64,000 nt of DNA from [Phialemoniopsis] sp. UDSM-2020 (lineage: Eukaryota; Ascomycota; Sordariomycetes; Thyridiales; Thyridiaceae): assembly GCA_018873225.1 (NCBI GenBank), contig JAEILZ010000002.1:3534001-3598000 (forward strand), in the 5' to 3' direction. The position numbers were made by a program, and so were the translations under genes. Shown here one piece after another: positions 32,538 through 42,410 of the stretch. Positions within the stretch are counted from its first letter, which is position 1, and the number at the start of each line of letters is the position of its first letter. The notes below the pieces were generated by a model, which was given only the letters and a program-made list of their open reading frames with translations, ran no database searches and was not told the DNA's origin.

Positions 32538-33138
32538 AAAGTATACGTGATAGCTCGGCATGCTGAACAGTCACGGTGACAAAGAAAGAACACAATTCTT
32601 GTTAGAATGAGGAATTATTATAGGACTTACAAAAAATGTGGGATACAGGCCAGGACAAATAGAGTTGACATCACAAATATTCGGCTATTGTCTAAAGCAA
32701 TGCCTAGGACAAAAGGGATACAGCGTGCCATGCCTCTGTGCCTCCACTTCGCACGAAGCCTAGACTATGGCAACCGTACTAGTTCATTCAAAGAGTTGGG
32801 TTGTAGATATTTTCAGAACCTCTACCCCTCCCCGTTACTACCTATATCAAGGTGGCATGGGTAGTATCATTGATTAGTTGTGGACCTTTCTGTTATGTCT
32901 TTGGAAGTAGTCAGTCTCGGTGTTGACCAATGAGCTGATGGATTATTGAAATTGGGGCTTGACAAGCCGTTTGAGGGTCAGGCACACACACATTGAAGTC
33001 AATTTAGAGATGCGCCACATTGTCACTTCTTGTTACCATCTGTGGAATAGTGGACATGCTAGTTCGAAGCATCCACCTTTCTTGTGCAAGATGAATGGCT
33101 AACACAATGACCTGGCTGCGCTCCGTGGAAGACCTTCT
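32538..33138. other. Intergenic space, convergent 3' ends
   Basis: No supported gene or repeat. Confidence 0.4.
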
Positions 33139-33906
33139 CTAATCTCCGATGCCGTTGCGGTCTCTTGGTTCCCTGCGCATACACGGCCACACGTATGGCC
33201 CCCATCCCTCTCCGTCCAGTCTTGCTTGGCCCTCAGAAAAGTCGTCAAGATTTAACTCTAACCTACCCACCTCATTGAACCCGACGGCCTCGTACGCTCG
33301 AACCGCGCCCATGCTACTTTGCACCCAACAGTATACGCCATCCTCATCACACCTGTCCGTGCCCCAGTGAAGGAGCGCCCCCCCGATACCCCGCCCCTGG
33401 TGCTCTGGCCTGACGGAGCAGGCCACGACGAACCTACATCTGACTCCAGGGATGGAGAAGTATGTCTGCCACTCGGACATGGACTGGTTCGTGATGGCCT
33501 CGAGGTCGCGCACGGTCAGAGGCCGATGCGTCGGAAGCGAGGGCTGCACTGGCCCTGGGGACCAGGACCCCGGCGCCTTGAGCGCACTGTTCGCGGGATC
33601 GTCGTAGTTGTGCCTGCCCCAGATGCTGAATCCGGCAATGGGCTGCGCGGGGTCGACCACCCCTGTCGGCTCACGGTCAGACATAAGGTGGTCCCTGGCG
33701 ACGACGATGTCGATCATTGGGTTCGCGAGCAGGCTTTCCAGCCATTGCTGGCAGTCTTCAGAAGAGAAGAAGCTGCCTCCCTTGACGAGGTCCTTGAGTT
33801 GCGTGTGGGTGTCTGTCAGGAAGGTGAGACGTGCAATATCGGCGATGACGGGTAGGTCCGCCTTTGTAGCTTCCGCGAGGACAATGTTTGATGGAAGCGT
33901 CCTCAT
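33139..33906 (-). CDS. GNAT-family N-acetyltransferase
   Basis: Single-exon gene for 255 residues. The acetyl-CoA-binding segment is clear: FVVACSVRPEHQGRGIGGAL (beta4 and pyrophosphate loop Q-x-x-G-x-G), followed by the helix and the YEAVGFNEVGRLEL strand-helix typical of the GNAT C-terminus. The N-terminus (ATKADLPVIADIARLTF) fits the first GNAT helix. Fungi have many such cytosolic enzymes acting on small amines or amino-acid analogues; the substrate cannot be inferred. It converges with the DAL5-family permease. Confidence 0.88.
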   Translation of the reverse strand: MRTLPSNIVLAEATKADLPVIADIARLTFLTDTHTQLKDLVKGGSFFSSEDCQQWLESLLANPMIDIVVARDHLMSDREPTGVVDPAQPIAGFSIWGRHNYDDPANSALKAPGSWSPGPVQPSLPTHRPLTVRDLEAITNQSMSEWQTYFSIPGVRCRFVVACSVRPEHQGRGIGGALLHWGTDRCDEDGVYCWVQSSMGAVRAYEAVGFNEVGRLELNLDDFSEGQARLDGEGWGPYVWPCMRREPRDRNGIGD

Positions 33907-35000
33907 TGCCCTTTCCAGATTGATTAAGCTTTTTCTGGCTGCACAGGAAGTACACTGTTTCTTGCCAAGGATATCAAAGTGCTCTTCAAGAGCAAAGGTT
34001 GCTGACCATTGTTGTCACAGCCAGCTTATCACCGACGCTCCATAGGTACTGATGAGTGTATCAGGTGACACGCCCAAATGAATGGCAGCTGCAACACGGC
34101 TAACTTGTCATAACATGTTTTTTCAATCTGTGTTCCCTACATTATGTGCATGGGTCTGTTAATTGTCAGGAGTGATCTTGGCTCTAATCTACGACTTTGC
34201 ATTTCATCGGCATCTTGATGATCTCCTGCCAGTACAAAATGTGCTCAGCTGGAGCGTATGTGGCTAGCAACATAGGCACCTGTTCAACAAACCTAGGCTG
34301 GCTTCGGAACTACTGCGTGCAGTCGCACCTCGTACTGGTCGGATAACACGGAGACTAAAAGGCCTAGATCTTGATCCAGCTGGTTGTTTCGAAATAACAT
34401 CAATCGAGCATTCCTACTAGTCTCGCTTTTGGACAGGCCAAGGCGCTACTTGAATATGGCAGGTAACTACTAGCACCTCTGGGTGTCAATTGACAGGGCT
34501 GAGAGCCAGCGCTACAATGGTTTGAGACTGACATCGTCGGGCTCGCCTAAAATCGACGCTTGCGGTATAGCTTCTGTTGTCAATGGGTATAGTGCTGGTT
34601 CTTGGCATCCCTCTCGCGCTGTGAATGGAGGCCGCCGTTGGGAGGCCAAGAGGCCTATCTCAGCCGCACTCTAATGAGACTGTGGCTGTGGGGAAACGTT
34701 AGGACCCTTCAAATGAGATCTCTGTTAGTGGCTTTCAGCTATTCGGCCGAATCAAATACACATGGCCTCAATGGAGGCGCTGGGAGGCCTGCCTCAGCCG
34801 CTTCCGCTTTGAGACTTGCCAAGGAGCAGCGTTCGGGCCTCAGTTCGGAATAGATCTCGTTAGTGGCGCTCAGCCGTTGTGTTCGCGTCAGGTACAAATG
34901 CCTCTAGGTTGCCCCTTCGTGCCTGGATGAAAACGCCATCTTTGTCTCACACCATACCCATAATCTCCCCCCATCGGATTTATCAGCCAAAATCAACGTC
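33907..35000. other. Intergenic region with diverged tandem repeat
   Basis: Contains the repeat pair at 34625-34890 and the promoter of the GPI-type protein. No gene was accepted. Confidence 0.45.
34625..34890 (+). repeat. Diverged tandem duplication, unit about 135 bp
   Basis: Two units line up. Shared blocks are ATGGAGGC, GGGAGGCC, CTCAGCCGC, a GAGACT block, then AGATCTCNGTTAGTGGC-type sequence followed by TTCAG/CTCAG and a (C/G)TCA.GTAC-like end. Many differences are transitions. The second unit ends just before the leader of the gene at 35001. Confidence 0.5.
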
Positions 35001-35735
35001 ATGCTTCTTTCATCCGTCCTCGCTCTGGCGTCTGTCGCGCTGGCTGACCCTCGCGTCTTTGCTTCTCGCGGTAACCAAGCCTGCCAGACTTGTTTGTCTG
35101 ACGTCGAAGGAAAGTGCCACGGTCCTACCAGCAGCGAACAGTTCAACGACTGCTTCTGCTCCATCGGCGAAGCAGGTCTCGCGTGGCCGGCGCTCACAAG
35201 CTGTGTCTCTGGCGCTGACGCGAAATGCGCCAACGATCTCCAATATGACATTCTGGGCGATTGGGGCGCGCACTGCTTTGCTTACAAGAAGGACGAGGAG
35301 GAACAAGTCTGTGTAGACAGCACTGAGAAGGACAAACTGCTCATGTCGGTCGCCGACGTCTTCTGCACCGAGTTCCTGACGTAAGCCCTCAGCTTTCCTG
35401 GTGACAAAGAAGTATTCTGTGACTAACAAAGGTTGGCTTCATCTAGATTGACAAGCTCATCAACCTCTGCAACTGCCTCCTCCAACGGAACCGTAGCGAC
35501 TACAACCACCGGATCTAGTGCAGCTACCACTTCGACGGGCGCTACGACAACCAACCCAACCGCGACTGCGACAAGCACGACTACCAGCTCCGGTGGCAGC
35601 AGCAGCACCTCCGGCTCGGGTACCAGCGGTACTTCTACAAGGCCCGCTGGTGCCACCGGGACCAATGCGGCTTCCGGCCTTGAGGTCTCTTTTGCTGGCG
35701 TCGCTCTTGTTGCTGGTTTCTACGCCCTCTTATAA
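35001..35735 (+). CDS. GPI-anchored cysteine-rich surface protein
   Basis: Two exons (35001-35380 and 35447-35735) encode 222 residues. A signal peptide (LLSSVLALASVALA) precedes a folded domain with about ten cysteines (CQTCLSDVEGKC, DCFCS, LTSCVSGADAKC, AHCF, QVCVDS, VFCTEF). It is followed by about 70 residues of Ser/Thr/Gly linker and a hydrophobic C-terminal end (VSFAGVALVAGFYALL) preceded by an Asn/Ala/Ser-Gly omega-type site, so GPI anchoring is likely. The cysteine pattern is reminiscent of, but not equal to, CFEM. An upstream in-frame acceptor (AAAG at about 35432) would insert five residues but is too close to the branch site. Confidence 0.85.
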
Positions 35736-36791
35736 GGAATATGGGAGGCTATGAGGCGTGGATTCATTTACATCTTATGCATAGGTCACAATAGCTCGAA
35801 AGGTTGCCTCAAGCACAGCGCTCTGTTAGTTTAACGATGCTATTCGAAGGAAATGTTACTTGTGTATTAGGATGCTCATATCGATACTATGGTTGAGTTT
35901 GAAGTCTGGAATAATGTGTAAAGAAATGTAGGGCCAAGATAATAGGCCAGCAGAATAGTCAGTGCAAACCCATTCAACCGCCTTGAGTCGTACAGCCAGT
36001 GTGAAGAAGGGGGAAAGGGCCCCGAAGAAGGCCGTGAAACATGATCACCCGAAGAGGCTTTTGCTGACCTCGCTGCCGGAGACTTGTTTGTCGATCTTCT
36101 GAGCCCCTGCATCTGTTGGAGCTTGAGAGTTACGTCTTGGCCAATTTGCCGGCCGTGCGGCTCCTGCTCATGCAGGTCCGTCCGTGCACAGATCCGGGCG
36201 CGCATGCAGGTTCGTGATGCTTGCTGCAGTTTCCAATGTGGGGAGTAATCAATGTCAAGCAACCTTGTTGCAAACAGGGTCTAGTAAAATATTTCAAGTG
36301 ATAAAGGCTGCCCAAGCTCAATGTGATCTGCCCTAGCATTGGTCTGCTGGGTCTCAAGGTTGGGATCGGCGTCCATTTGGGCACTTCAGGTTGCATCGAC
36401 CACGGTGTGCACAGACCTCACCTTAGATCGGTGAGGGCACTTCAACCCCAGGCCATGGTCAGCAGGCGTGGCAGGGTGGTGAGGTTTGGGTGACATGGTG
36501 GTAGGTGGTGATGTCGAGATGAGAGACGAGCTGACGGGTTTTGGCCTAGACTAGGAGGAACTTGCAATTGTTTTTGCTTTCGTTGTTTTCACGCACAGTT
36601 TGCCCATTCAACATAAGAGGACCTCCCTTCACCGACCCCTAACTCCAGTCCCCTCTGCCTTCTTTTCTTCCTTCTCCCACCTGTCTCTCACAGACAACTC
36701 CTGAAAACCTGCTAGCTGCCTCCTATTCACGTCGAGGAACTACCACTCTCATTGTGCATTTTATCAACGACAACCTTGCCACACCACCAAC
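35736..36791. other. Intergenic region, promoter of MW-repeat gene B
   Basis: The right half has long pyrimidine tracts (about 36640-36700), typical of fungal core promoters. No gene seen. Confidence 0.45.
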
Positions 36792-37235
36792 ATGCCTTTC
36801 AAGTTGTCATTCAAGTTCTCGCGTGATCTGATCTTCGCAGAGCCTCTCAAGGATACCTACCAGATGTGGGATCGCCCTTCAACCAGTGGCGGCCTGATCT
36901 TCGCCGGCCCTGTAGCCACAGCCACTCCGATGTGGAACCGACCTTCTGGCAACGCACCGATCTTCGAGGAAGCGATCATGAGCCCGAACTCAATGTGGGC
37001 ACGACCGGAGATGAACTTGCCAGTCTGCCCTTGCTGTTCTGCATCGGGCACTTGGCACTCCAGCCCTTCTACCTCGCCGACCTCCTCCCGACCGACCTCA
37101 GCCCGCACGGCAAGCACACAGCCAAAGCTGAGCGCTACCCGCTCGTTCCCAAACCTCAAGAACAAGACCTCATCCGTTGGACTTCGAGTAAAGAGCAGCA
37201 TCAAGTCCCTTCGGCATCGCGCAAGCTTTGTCTAG
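36792..37235 (+). CDS. MW-repeat/CPCC small protein, copy B
   Basis: Single-exon gene for 147 residues without signal peptide or membrane segment. Three internal repeats of about 21 residues begin at DLIFAEP, GLIFAGP and PIFEEAI and end in MWDRP, MWNRP and MWARP. Next come LPVCPCCSASG, a Ser/Thr/Pro-rich low-complexity linker longer than in the other copies, and a basic end SVGLRVKSSIKSLRHRASFV. The family is not one I can name. The conserved Trp-Arg pairs and the double-cysteine motif suggest a folded binding module, perhaps metal-binding through CPCC; that is inference. Confidence 0.85.
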   Translation: MPFKLSFKFSRDLIFAEPLKDTYQMWDRPSTSGGLIFAGPVATATPMWNRPSGNAPIFEEAIMSPNSMWARPEMNLPVCPCCSASGTWHSSPSTSPTSSRPTSARTASTQPKLSATRSFPNLKNKTSSVGLRVKSSIKSLRHRASFV

Positions 37236-38200
37236 AAGACATGGGTTGCCAAGGCTGCTAGAACTCACTGAACATTGATGTTCACATCTACAATCAGCTT
37301 TGCCAGTATGGACAACTTCAGACTTTTACTTTACGAATTTGAACTTTCTTACGATACCCACATTCCTTCGATGTTTTGGAGGATTAGCTGCTTGAGGCTA
37401 CTGGACCACATGCTGGACAACACAACTACAACTCCAGCAGACATTGCACGATCAACATGATCATTTCTTCTGTCACTGGAGTTCGGGGCTGTTGATTTTG
37501 AGTTATTGGATGCTCGGTCTTCACTGTCAGAACCGTTCAATTAAGTCCTTGGATGAGCTTGATCATGTACACCAGCTTATGGGTTTCTGTTTGACTATCA
37601 GATGTTGAAAACAAAGACCACGGATGGTGTGCAGGACAAGTCCTGGTCAGACACCTTGATGTTGGGGGTTTCTTAATGACTGATCCAGGCAAAGGGGACG
37701 GAATACAGAGGTTAAGCCACACGTTTTTCATTCTTAGTGAATTGAATACCATTGCTAGGGTGCAGGACACTTTTGTTCTATGTTGTTGCCTTACTGTGAT
37801 TTACTCTTCCTGGCACAGTATGTCAAAACTCTGGCAAAGGTGATGGTGAAGGATCGGATGAAAATTCAGCAGGCAGCCACATGGGAGTGAATGATAAAGT
37901 TGGGATGAAGGCTTGAATGTGAGTCAGCAGTGAATGGACTGGCTTTCTTTCTTCCCCTTCCGCTTCCTTATAAATATTTCCACCTTCAAAATTCTCGACT
38001 GTTTTTCACCTTTCTTCCTTCCCAAAACAAAGCCTCTTCTCAAAGGTGTTTGATCGATCGTCAACAACAATAAACATCCATCACTTCAGCAACACAGCTC
38101 ACTCCTCTAGCTGTTGCACACTGCAATTCATCATCATCTGACAAAGAGCACTTCATCATATCCTTTACTTGACACCAACTCTACTTCGCTGAAGCTCACG
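37236..38200. other. Intergenic region, promoter of MW-repeat gene C
   Basis: Contains a TATA box at 37968-37976 and a CT-rich initiator region after it. No gene seen. Confidence 0.5.
37968..37976 (+). promoter_or_regulatory. TATA box of MW-repeat gene C
   Basis: TTATAAATA followed by pyrimidine-rich sequence, about 230 bp before the ATG at 38201. This implies a leader of roughly 200 nt. Confidence 0.6.
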
Positions 38201-38602
38201 ATGCCTATCGCTTCCTATCCTCGTCAGCTTATCTTCGCCGAGCCCCCTAAGGAGGGAAATCCCATGTGGAATCGCCCTTCGTCAAGCGCTAGCCTCATCT
38301 TTGGTCCGCCCGTCACTACAAAGGACCCCATGTGGAACCGTGCTTCCACCAACCAGTCCATCTTCGAGGAGGCTGTAACGAGCCCCTCGGAGATGTGGTC
38401 TCGCACCGGCACCAACATTCCTGTGTGCCCATGCTGCTCAGCCTCGGGCTCGGCCTCTACCACGCCGGCCACCACTCCCACGTCTTCTCGACCCGCGTCG
38501 TCGCACATGTCGGGTTTCCCGAAGGTCAATAAGGCCTCGTCCACCGGCCTGGGCATGAAGGCCAGCCTTCAATCTCTTCGTCGCCGCGCGAGCATTGCCT
38601 AG
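38201..38602 (+). CDS. MW-repeat/CPCC small protein, copy C
   Basis: Single-exon gene for 133 residues. The frame is open upstream to 38114 but the first ATG is 38201, which aligns with the starts of the other two copies. Repeats begin at QLIFAEP, SLIFGPP and SIFEEAV, with MWNRP, MWNRA and MWSRT. IPVCPCCSASG and a Ser/Thr/Pro linker follow, then the end GLGMKASLQSLRRRASIA. The RRAS end matches the protein kinase A consensus (R-R-x-S). It is a same-strand neighbour of copy B with 965 bp between, so a tandem duplication is likely; copy A lies about 20 kb away on the other strand and is closer in its linker to copy C. Confidence 0.87.
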   Translation: MPIASYPRQLIFAEPPKEGNPMWNRPSSSASLIFGPPVTTKDPMWNRASTNQSIFEEAVTSPSEMWSRTGTNIPVCPCCSASGSASTTPATTPTSSRPASSHMSGFPKVNKASSTGLGMKASLQSLRRRASIA

Positions 38603-39328
38603 GAGAAAATCTCGTCTGAGCGCAAGGCCTTCTCCAAGAAGGGCTCTTCGACCCGAAACTGAGCTACGTCTCATCAACAAAGACCTCATGATACATCGGT
38701 ATCAACAATTCGGTCTTCTCGATAATTTTGCCTCCTCGCCATTTTCCCTCCCTTCATCCACACTCTACGACGCTAGTGTAAGATTTCACACGGCCTTAAT
38801 GACCTCACCTTTCAAACGACCCGACGGATAGCGATGGCGGACTAGGCTCGTTATGACAACGGCCTCGGGCGTTGTGGTATCTCTGAGAAGGAGGAGGGCG
38901 AGAATTGGTTTTGGCTGGAGGACACAATACATACTTGGGCGGAAATTCTGAGACCATGAAGGTCAACTGTGTATCTGCTACAGGCTAACAGAATTGGGCG
39001 GGGGGTCAGGAGACTGTTCCCTATGGGTTCACTTGATAGGGCCTAATGCACAAAAATAGCACTTTTTACGCCCCTTAAAACTGACCTTGGTGCCTGGGAC
39101 AACTAGCCGACTTGGAAACTGTTCCTTTGTGTGATGTGATGTCTGTCGATTTTCGCTGAAGCTGAGCTTCGTGTCGACGGATGGCCGCTTCGCCTGGTTC
39201 CACTCGGACAGGCCTCCTGCATACCTATGTGGCTCTTCTCCGGCTTCACAAATTTTGTGATTGGACCATGCCCCTCACCCGAAACCTCTCTCTTAGGTAT
39301 GCAGTAAAATCTTGCCGTAGTCACAACT
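38603..39328. other. Intergenic space
   Basis: No supported gene or repeat. Confidence 0.4.
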
Positions 39329-40050
39329 ATGCGTCGATGTACTTTTTGCCGAGCTTTCACGATATCTCAGGAGCGTGACCAGCTAGAGTTTCAAGCGAAT
39401 CTTGCCACTCTCAAAAGGAATGCCGAAGGTGGTTGCGACTTTTGCCTTCTCTGCTGGGTGGGGTTCGAGCGAGCATGGCCCGCCACAACCGTCAACACAG
39501 TTCTCAAGGGCCAAGCACCGGAGAACGTCCAGAAGTTCGACCCAACGCTCTGGATAGAGCTCACTTTTCAGGGCGCCTGGCCTGTTCAGTTCCAACCAGA
39601 GATACGGATCTCGTGTGGATTCGAGGCGGGAAAGAGCAGCAGCATAGGCTTGGAGTCGATAGATCTGGACGTTTACGCGTGAGTCCTTCCTGTCAACGAT
39701 CACGTAACTTCCCTTGCTGAGAATATTTGTGCAGAGAGATGGGCAGCTCAGCAAGCTCACTTATTCCCGGGCGAATATTTACGGCAGACCATGAAGCTGA
39801 CAACCACATCACTTGGATACAGCAGTTTATGCACCAGTGCACGCATAGGCACACACAATGCACCGTGGATGTAACACGTATTATGCCCACCAGACTGATC
39901 CATATAAATAGTCCACTACAGGGGAAGCCACCGCGGCTCATTGTCACTACCTCGGACATGCAGGTTGTTTACTTCGTCTCGTCGACTTTTAGGGCCCTAC
40001 GACAGACACATATAAGCTCAGCTCCCCGACCATATCGTTTATGCTCGTAG
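39329..40050 (+). pseudogene. Truncated HET-type (heterokaryon incompatibility) protein, N-terminal part only
   Basis: Two exons (39329-39678 and 39735-40050) read as 221 residues. The pattern is that of the region preceding the HET domain in fungal HET proteins: a cysteine start (MRRCTFC), CDFCLLCW, a beta-rich middle, then SLIPGRIFTADHEADNHITW, a Cys/His stretch (HQCTHRHTQC), MPTRLIHINSP and PRLIVTTSDMQVVYF. At this point the HET core (normally a Y-x-x-L-S-Y-x-W-G-like motif) should begin, but the frame ends 27 residues later and no HET motif follows downstream. It is either a truncated gene or a remnant. Confidence 0.55.
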
Positions 40051-40608
40051 AGATAACTCAGTCCAGCCTTGTCGCGGCGCATCGCGATGCCCATTTCATC
40101 CCACCTTCTATGTCAAGCCATCGAAGAAGTTTCAACAAGAGTGTAGGCTACCTCGCTCTTGGGAAGTGCTGGGGGCCCTTTTTTCAATCTTGACATTCTG
40201 GGCTGGCGGTTCAAAGTGTGATCATGGTTCCATCATTTCGTCAAGCGCGCCAATCATGACAGGCTCGTACCTTTGCGCAAGGGTTGCTCTCCTCGGACCC
40301 AGCCGGCTCGTCGAACTCAACTTAAGAAAACCTCATTGTTCCAGGAATGTTGATTTCCAATGTACTACGGAAGACGAGAGTCACAAGACTCCAACAGTCT
40401 CCTAACACGATGGAAGGATAGGGTCTGGAGCTCTCAGATCTCGTTTGGCGGCTTTCGCACCGCCCACTTTCGACCTCTATTTCTGGACAAATTACGGTCT
40501 TGAGTACTGCACGACAGGCTCGGCGCGTAATATCAATTGCGTCGACCAATATGATGCATTAATCATGCATGAGCATTTCGAGAGAACTGGTTGATTGGCC
40601 CATAGGAC
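40051..40608. other. Intergenic space
   Basis: Lies where the missing HET domain of the preceding gene would be. No HET motif was recognised in any frame. Confidence 0.4.
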
Positions 40609-42410
40609 ATGGAGGGTTGTCCCCAAAGTTCAGCTGTACCCCGCCATCAGGCTCAAGCGGTCATTCCTTTCCCATTCAGCTTTGCAAAGTGGTCGAGCCG
40701 TGTCCTTTTCAGTAGCTGTTCATCATCGCGGGTCGCAATGAAAAAGCTGTTCAAAAAGTGGCATACAGGTCGTGACGGGGACGCCCAGCTCCATCCGCAA
40801 ACTGGCGACTACAGTCCGCCGCCGTTCCGGGCACCTTATCGTCCAGTTCCGCCGCCTGTCCGGGCACCTTATCGTCCAGTTCCGGCGACTGTCCGGACAC
40901 CTTATCGTCCATTTCCGCCGCCTTCCCGGACAGACTATCGTCCAGGGCGCTCTGGCACTGAGACGGAGCAGGCTTTCGTATGTACGGATCCCACATGCCC
41001 ATGTCGAAACAGTCGTACAGGGCAAAGTACAGATGCCGCGGGTTCCATGCCCAGAAACTACCTTGACCGTCCTCTTTTGGCGCCAAGACGCCCAAGCCAA
41101 CTGTCAAACGAAACACGACCGGCAGTTTCAAAGCAAACATTTCGTGTCCAAGGCGTCCGTCTTTACTTTGGAAGTACTCTTCTCAAGTCTGAGATATCTC
41201 GCAAGTTCCCCCAAGTGTGGACGCATGAGGTCGAGATTCACGGGCTAGTTACAGAGAGTCATGGCCGTTGCTGTACAGCTACTATCACATTCAAGAACAC
41301 CCCCGAGGAGCTGAAAAATCTCCAAATCGGAAGTATCTGGACAGCCCCTTCAAGACGCCTTTATAATACCGACGAACCTAGTCTTACGATCGACAGAAAC
41401 TTTTGGGGTATCACGACGGTCGCTACTTCTGACCCTTCCAATAATCCCTCGGTTGAGTACGTAATGCATGCTGACTGGCTAGACAGGTGCTGACTCTATC
41501 TAGTATCATTGCCATCTCCGGGCTAGGTGGCCACGCGTTCGGCTCGTTCAAGATGAGGGGCGGAGAGCATATGTGGCTTAGGGATGCTCTTCCGTCTGAC
41601 CTGAGCGGATTCAAACCCTGGATGAGAGTGGCGCGTGTTATGATATATGGTTACGACTCGAGCCTGCCGCTTAGCATGAGCTTCCAGGGACTAGACGATC
41701 TTGCACGAACGCTATATAGTAGTATTCGAAGCAGCGTACCCATAGTGAGACCGATCATATTCATCGCGCACAGCCTGGGAGGATTGATCGTCAAAGAGGT
41801 ATGGTAGCCGAGAAATTATTGTACTATTTGCGCTGATACTTTGGCAGCTGTTGATATTGTTGTCCAAGTCGGGACCCGGCTTCGCGCAAAGCCTGTATCA
41901 GGCTATAGACAGTCTCGTCTTCTTCGGCGTGCCCAATCATGGCATGGACATCACTTCGCTCAAGGCCATAGTAAAGGACGGGCCCAACCGCGGTTTCCTT
42001 GAGTCACTCGCAAGCGATTCGGAAGTGTTGAAAGTACAGGACGAGACGTTTTCTAACACGGTGAGAGATGATATCGAGATCGTCTGTTTCTACGAGACGC
42101 TCCAGTCACCCACAGCCGTTCAGGTACAGTCTAGACAAGCCCGTCCCCTCAACTCCAGATCACTGATAGTGACTAGACAGAGAATGGGGAGTGGAAGATG
42201 GATGGCCCTCCAGCAGTACTGGTGTCCAAAGAGTCGGCTCTGCATTGCAGACCAGGCACACTTGACATAGACCATATCATTCCCTTGAACCGCACACACT
42301 CTGACATGGTCAAATTCGCAGCTAATGATTACGAGTATGCGAGGGTCTCAAGTAGACTACAGATTCTTGTTCAGAGGGCATGTGCAAAGATAATCCATCA
42401 TTCACAGTAG
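40609..42410 (+). CDS. SESB-type alpha/beta hydrolase, stand-alone, with 11-residue Pro-rich repeats
   Basis: Four exons (40609-41456, 41504-41798, 41848-42123, 42177-42410) give 550 residues, or 507 if translation starts at the in-frame ATG 40738 (MKKLFKKW), which I prefer. Residues after the start hold four tandem units of the type APYRPVPPPVR encoded by a 33-bp DNA repeat (about 40819-40950). The hydrolase core starts DIIAISGLGGHAFGSF and has the nucleophile elbow FIAHSLGG (Ser373 in the long form), FFGVPNHGMD and a terminal THSDMVKF that supplies the histidine. This serine-esterase type (SESB) is usually the N-terminal effector of fungal NLRs; here no nucleotide-binding domain follows before the stop. 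Confidence 0.85.
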
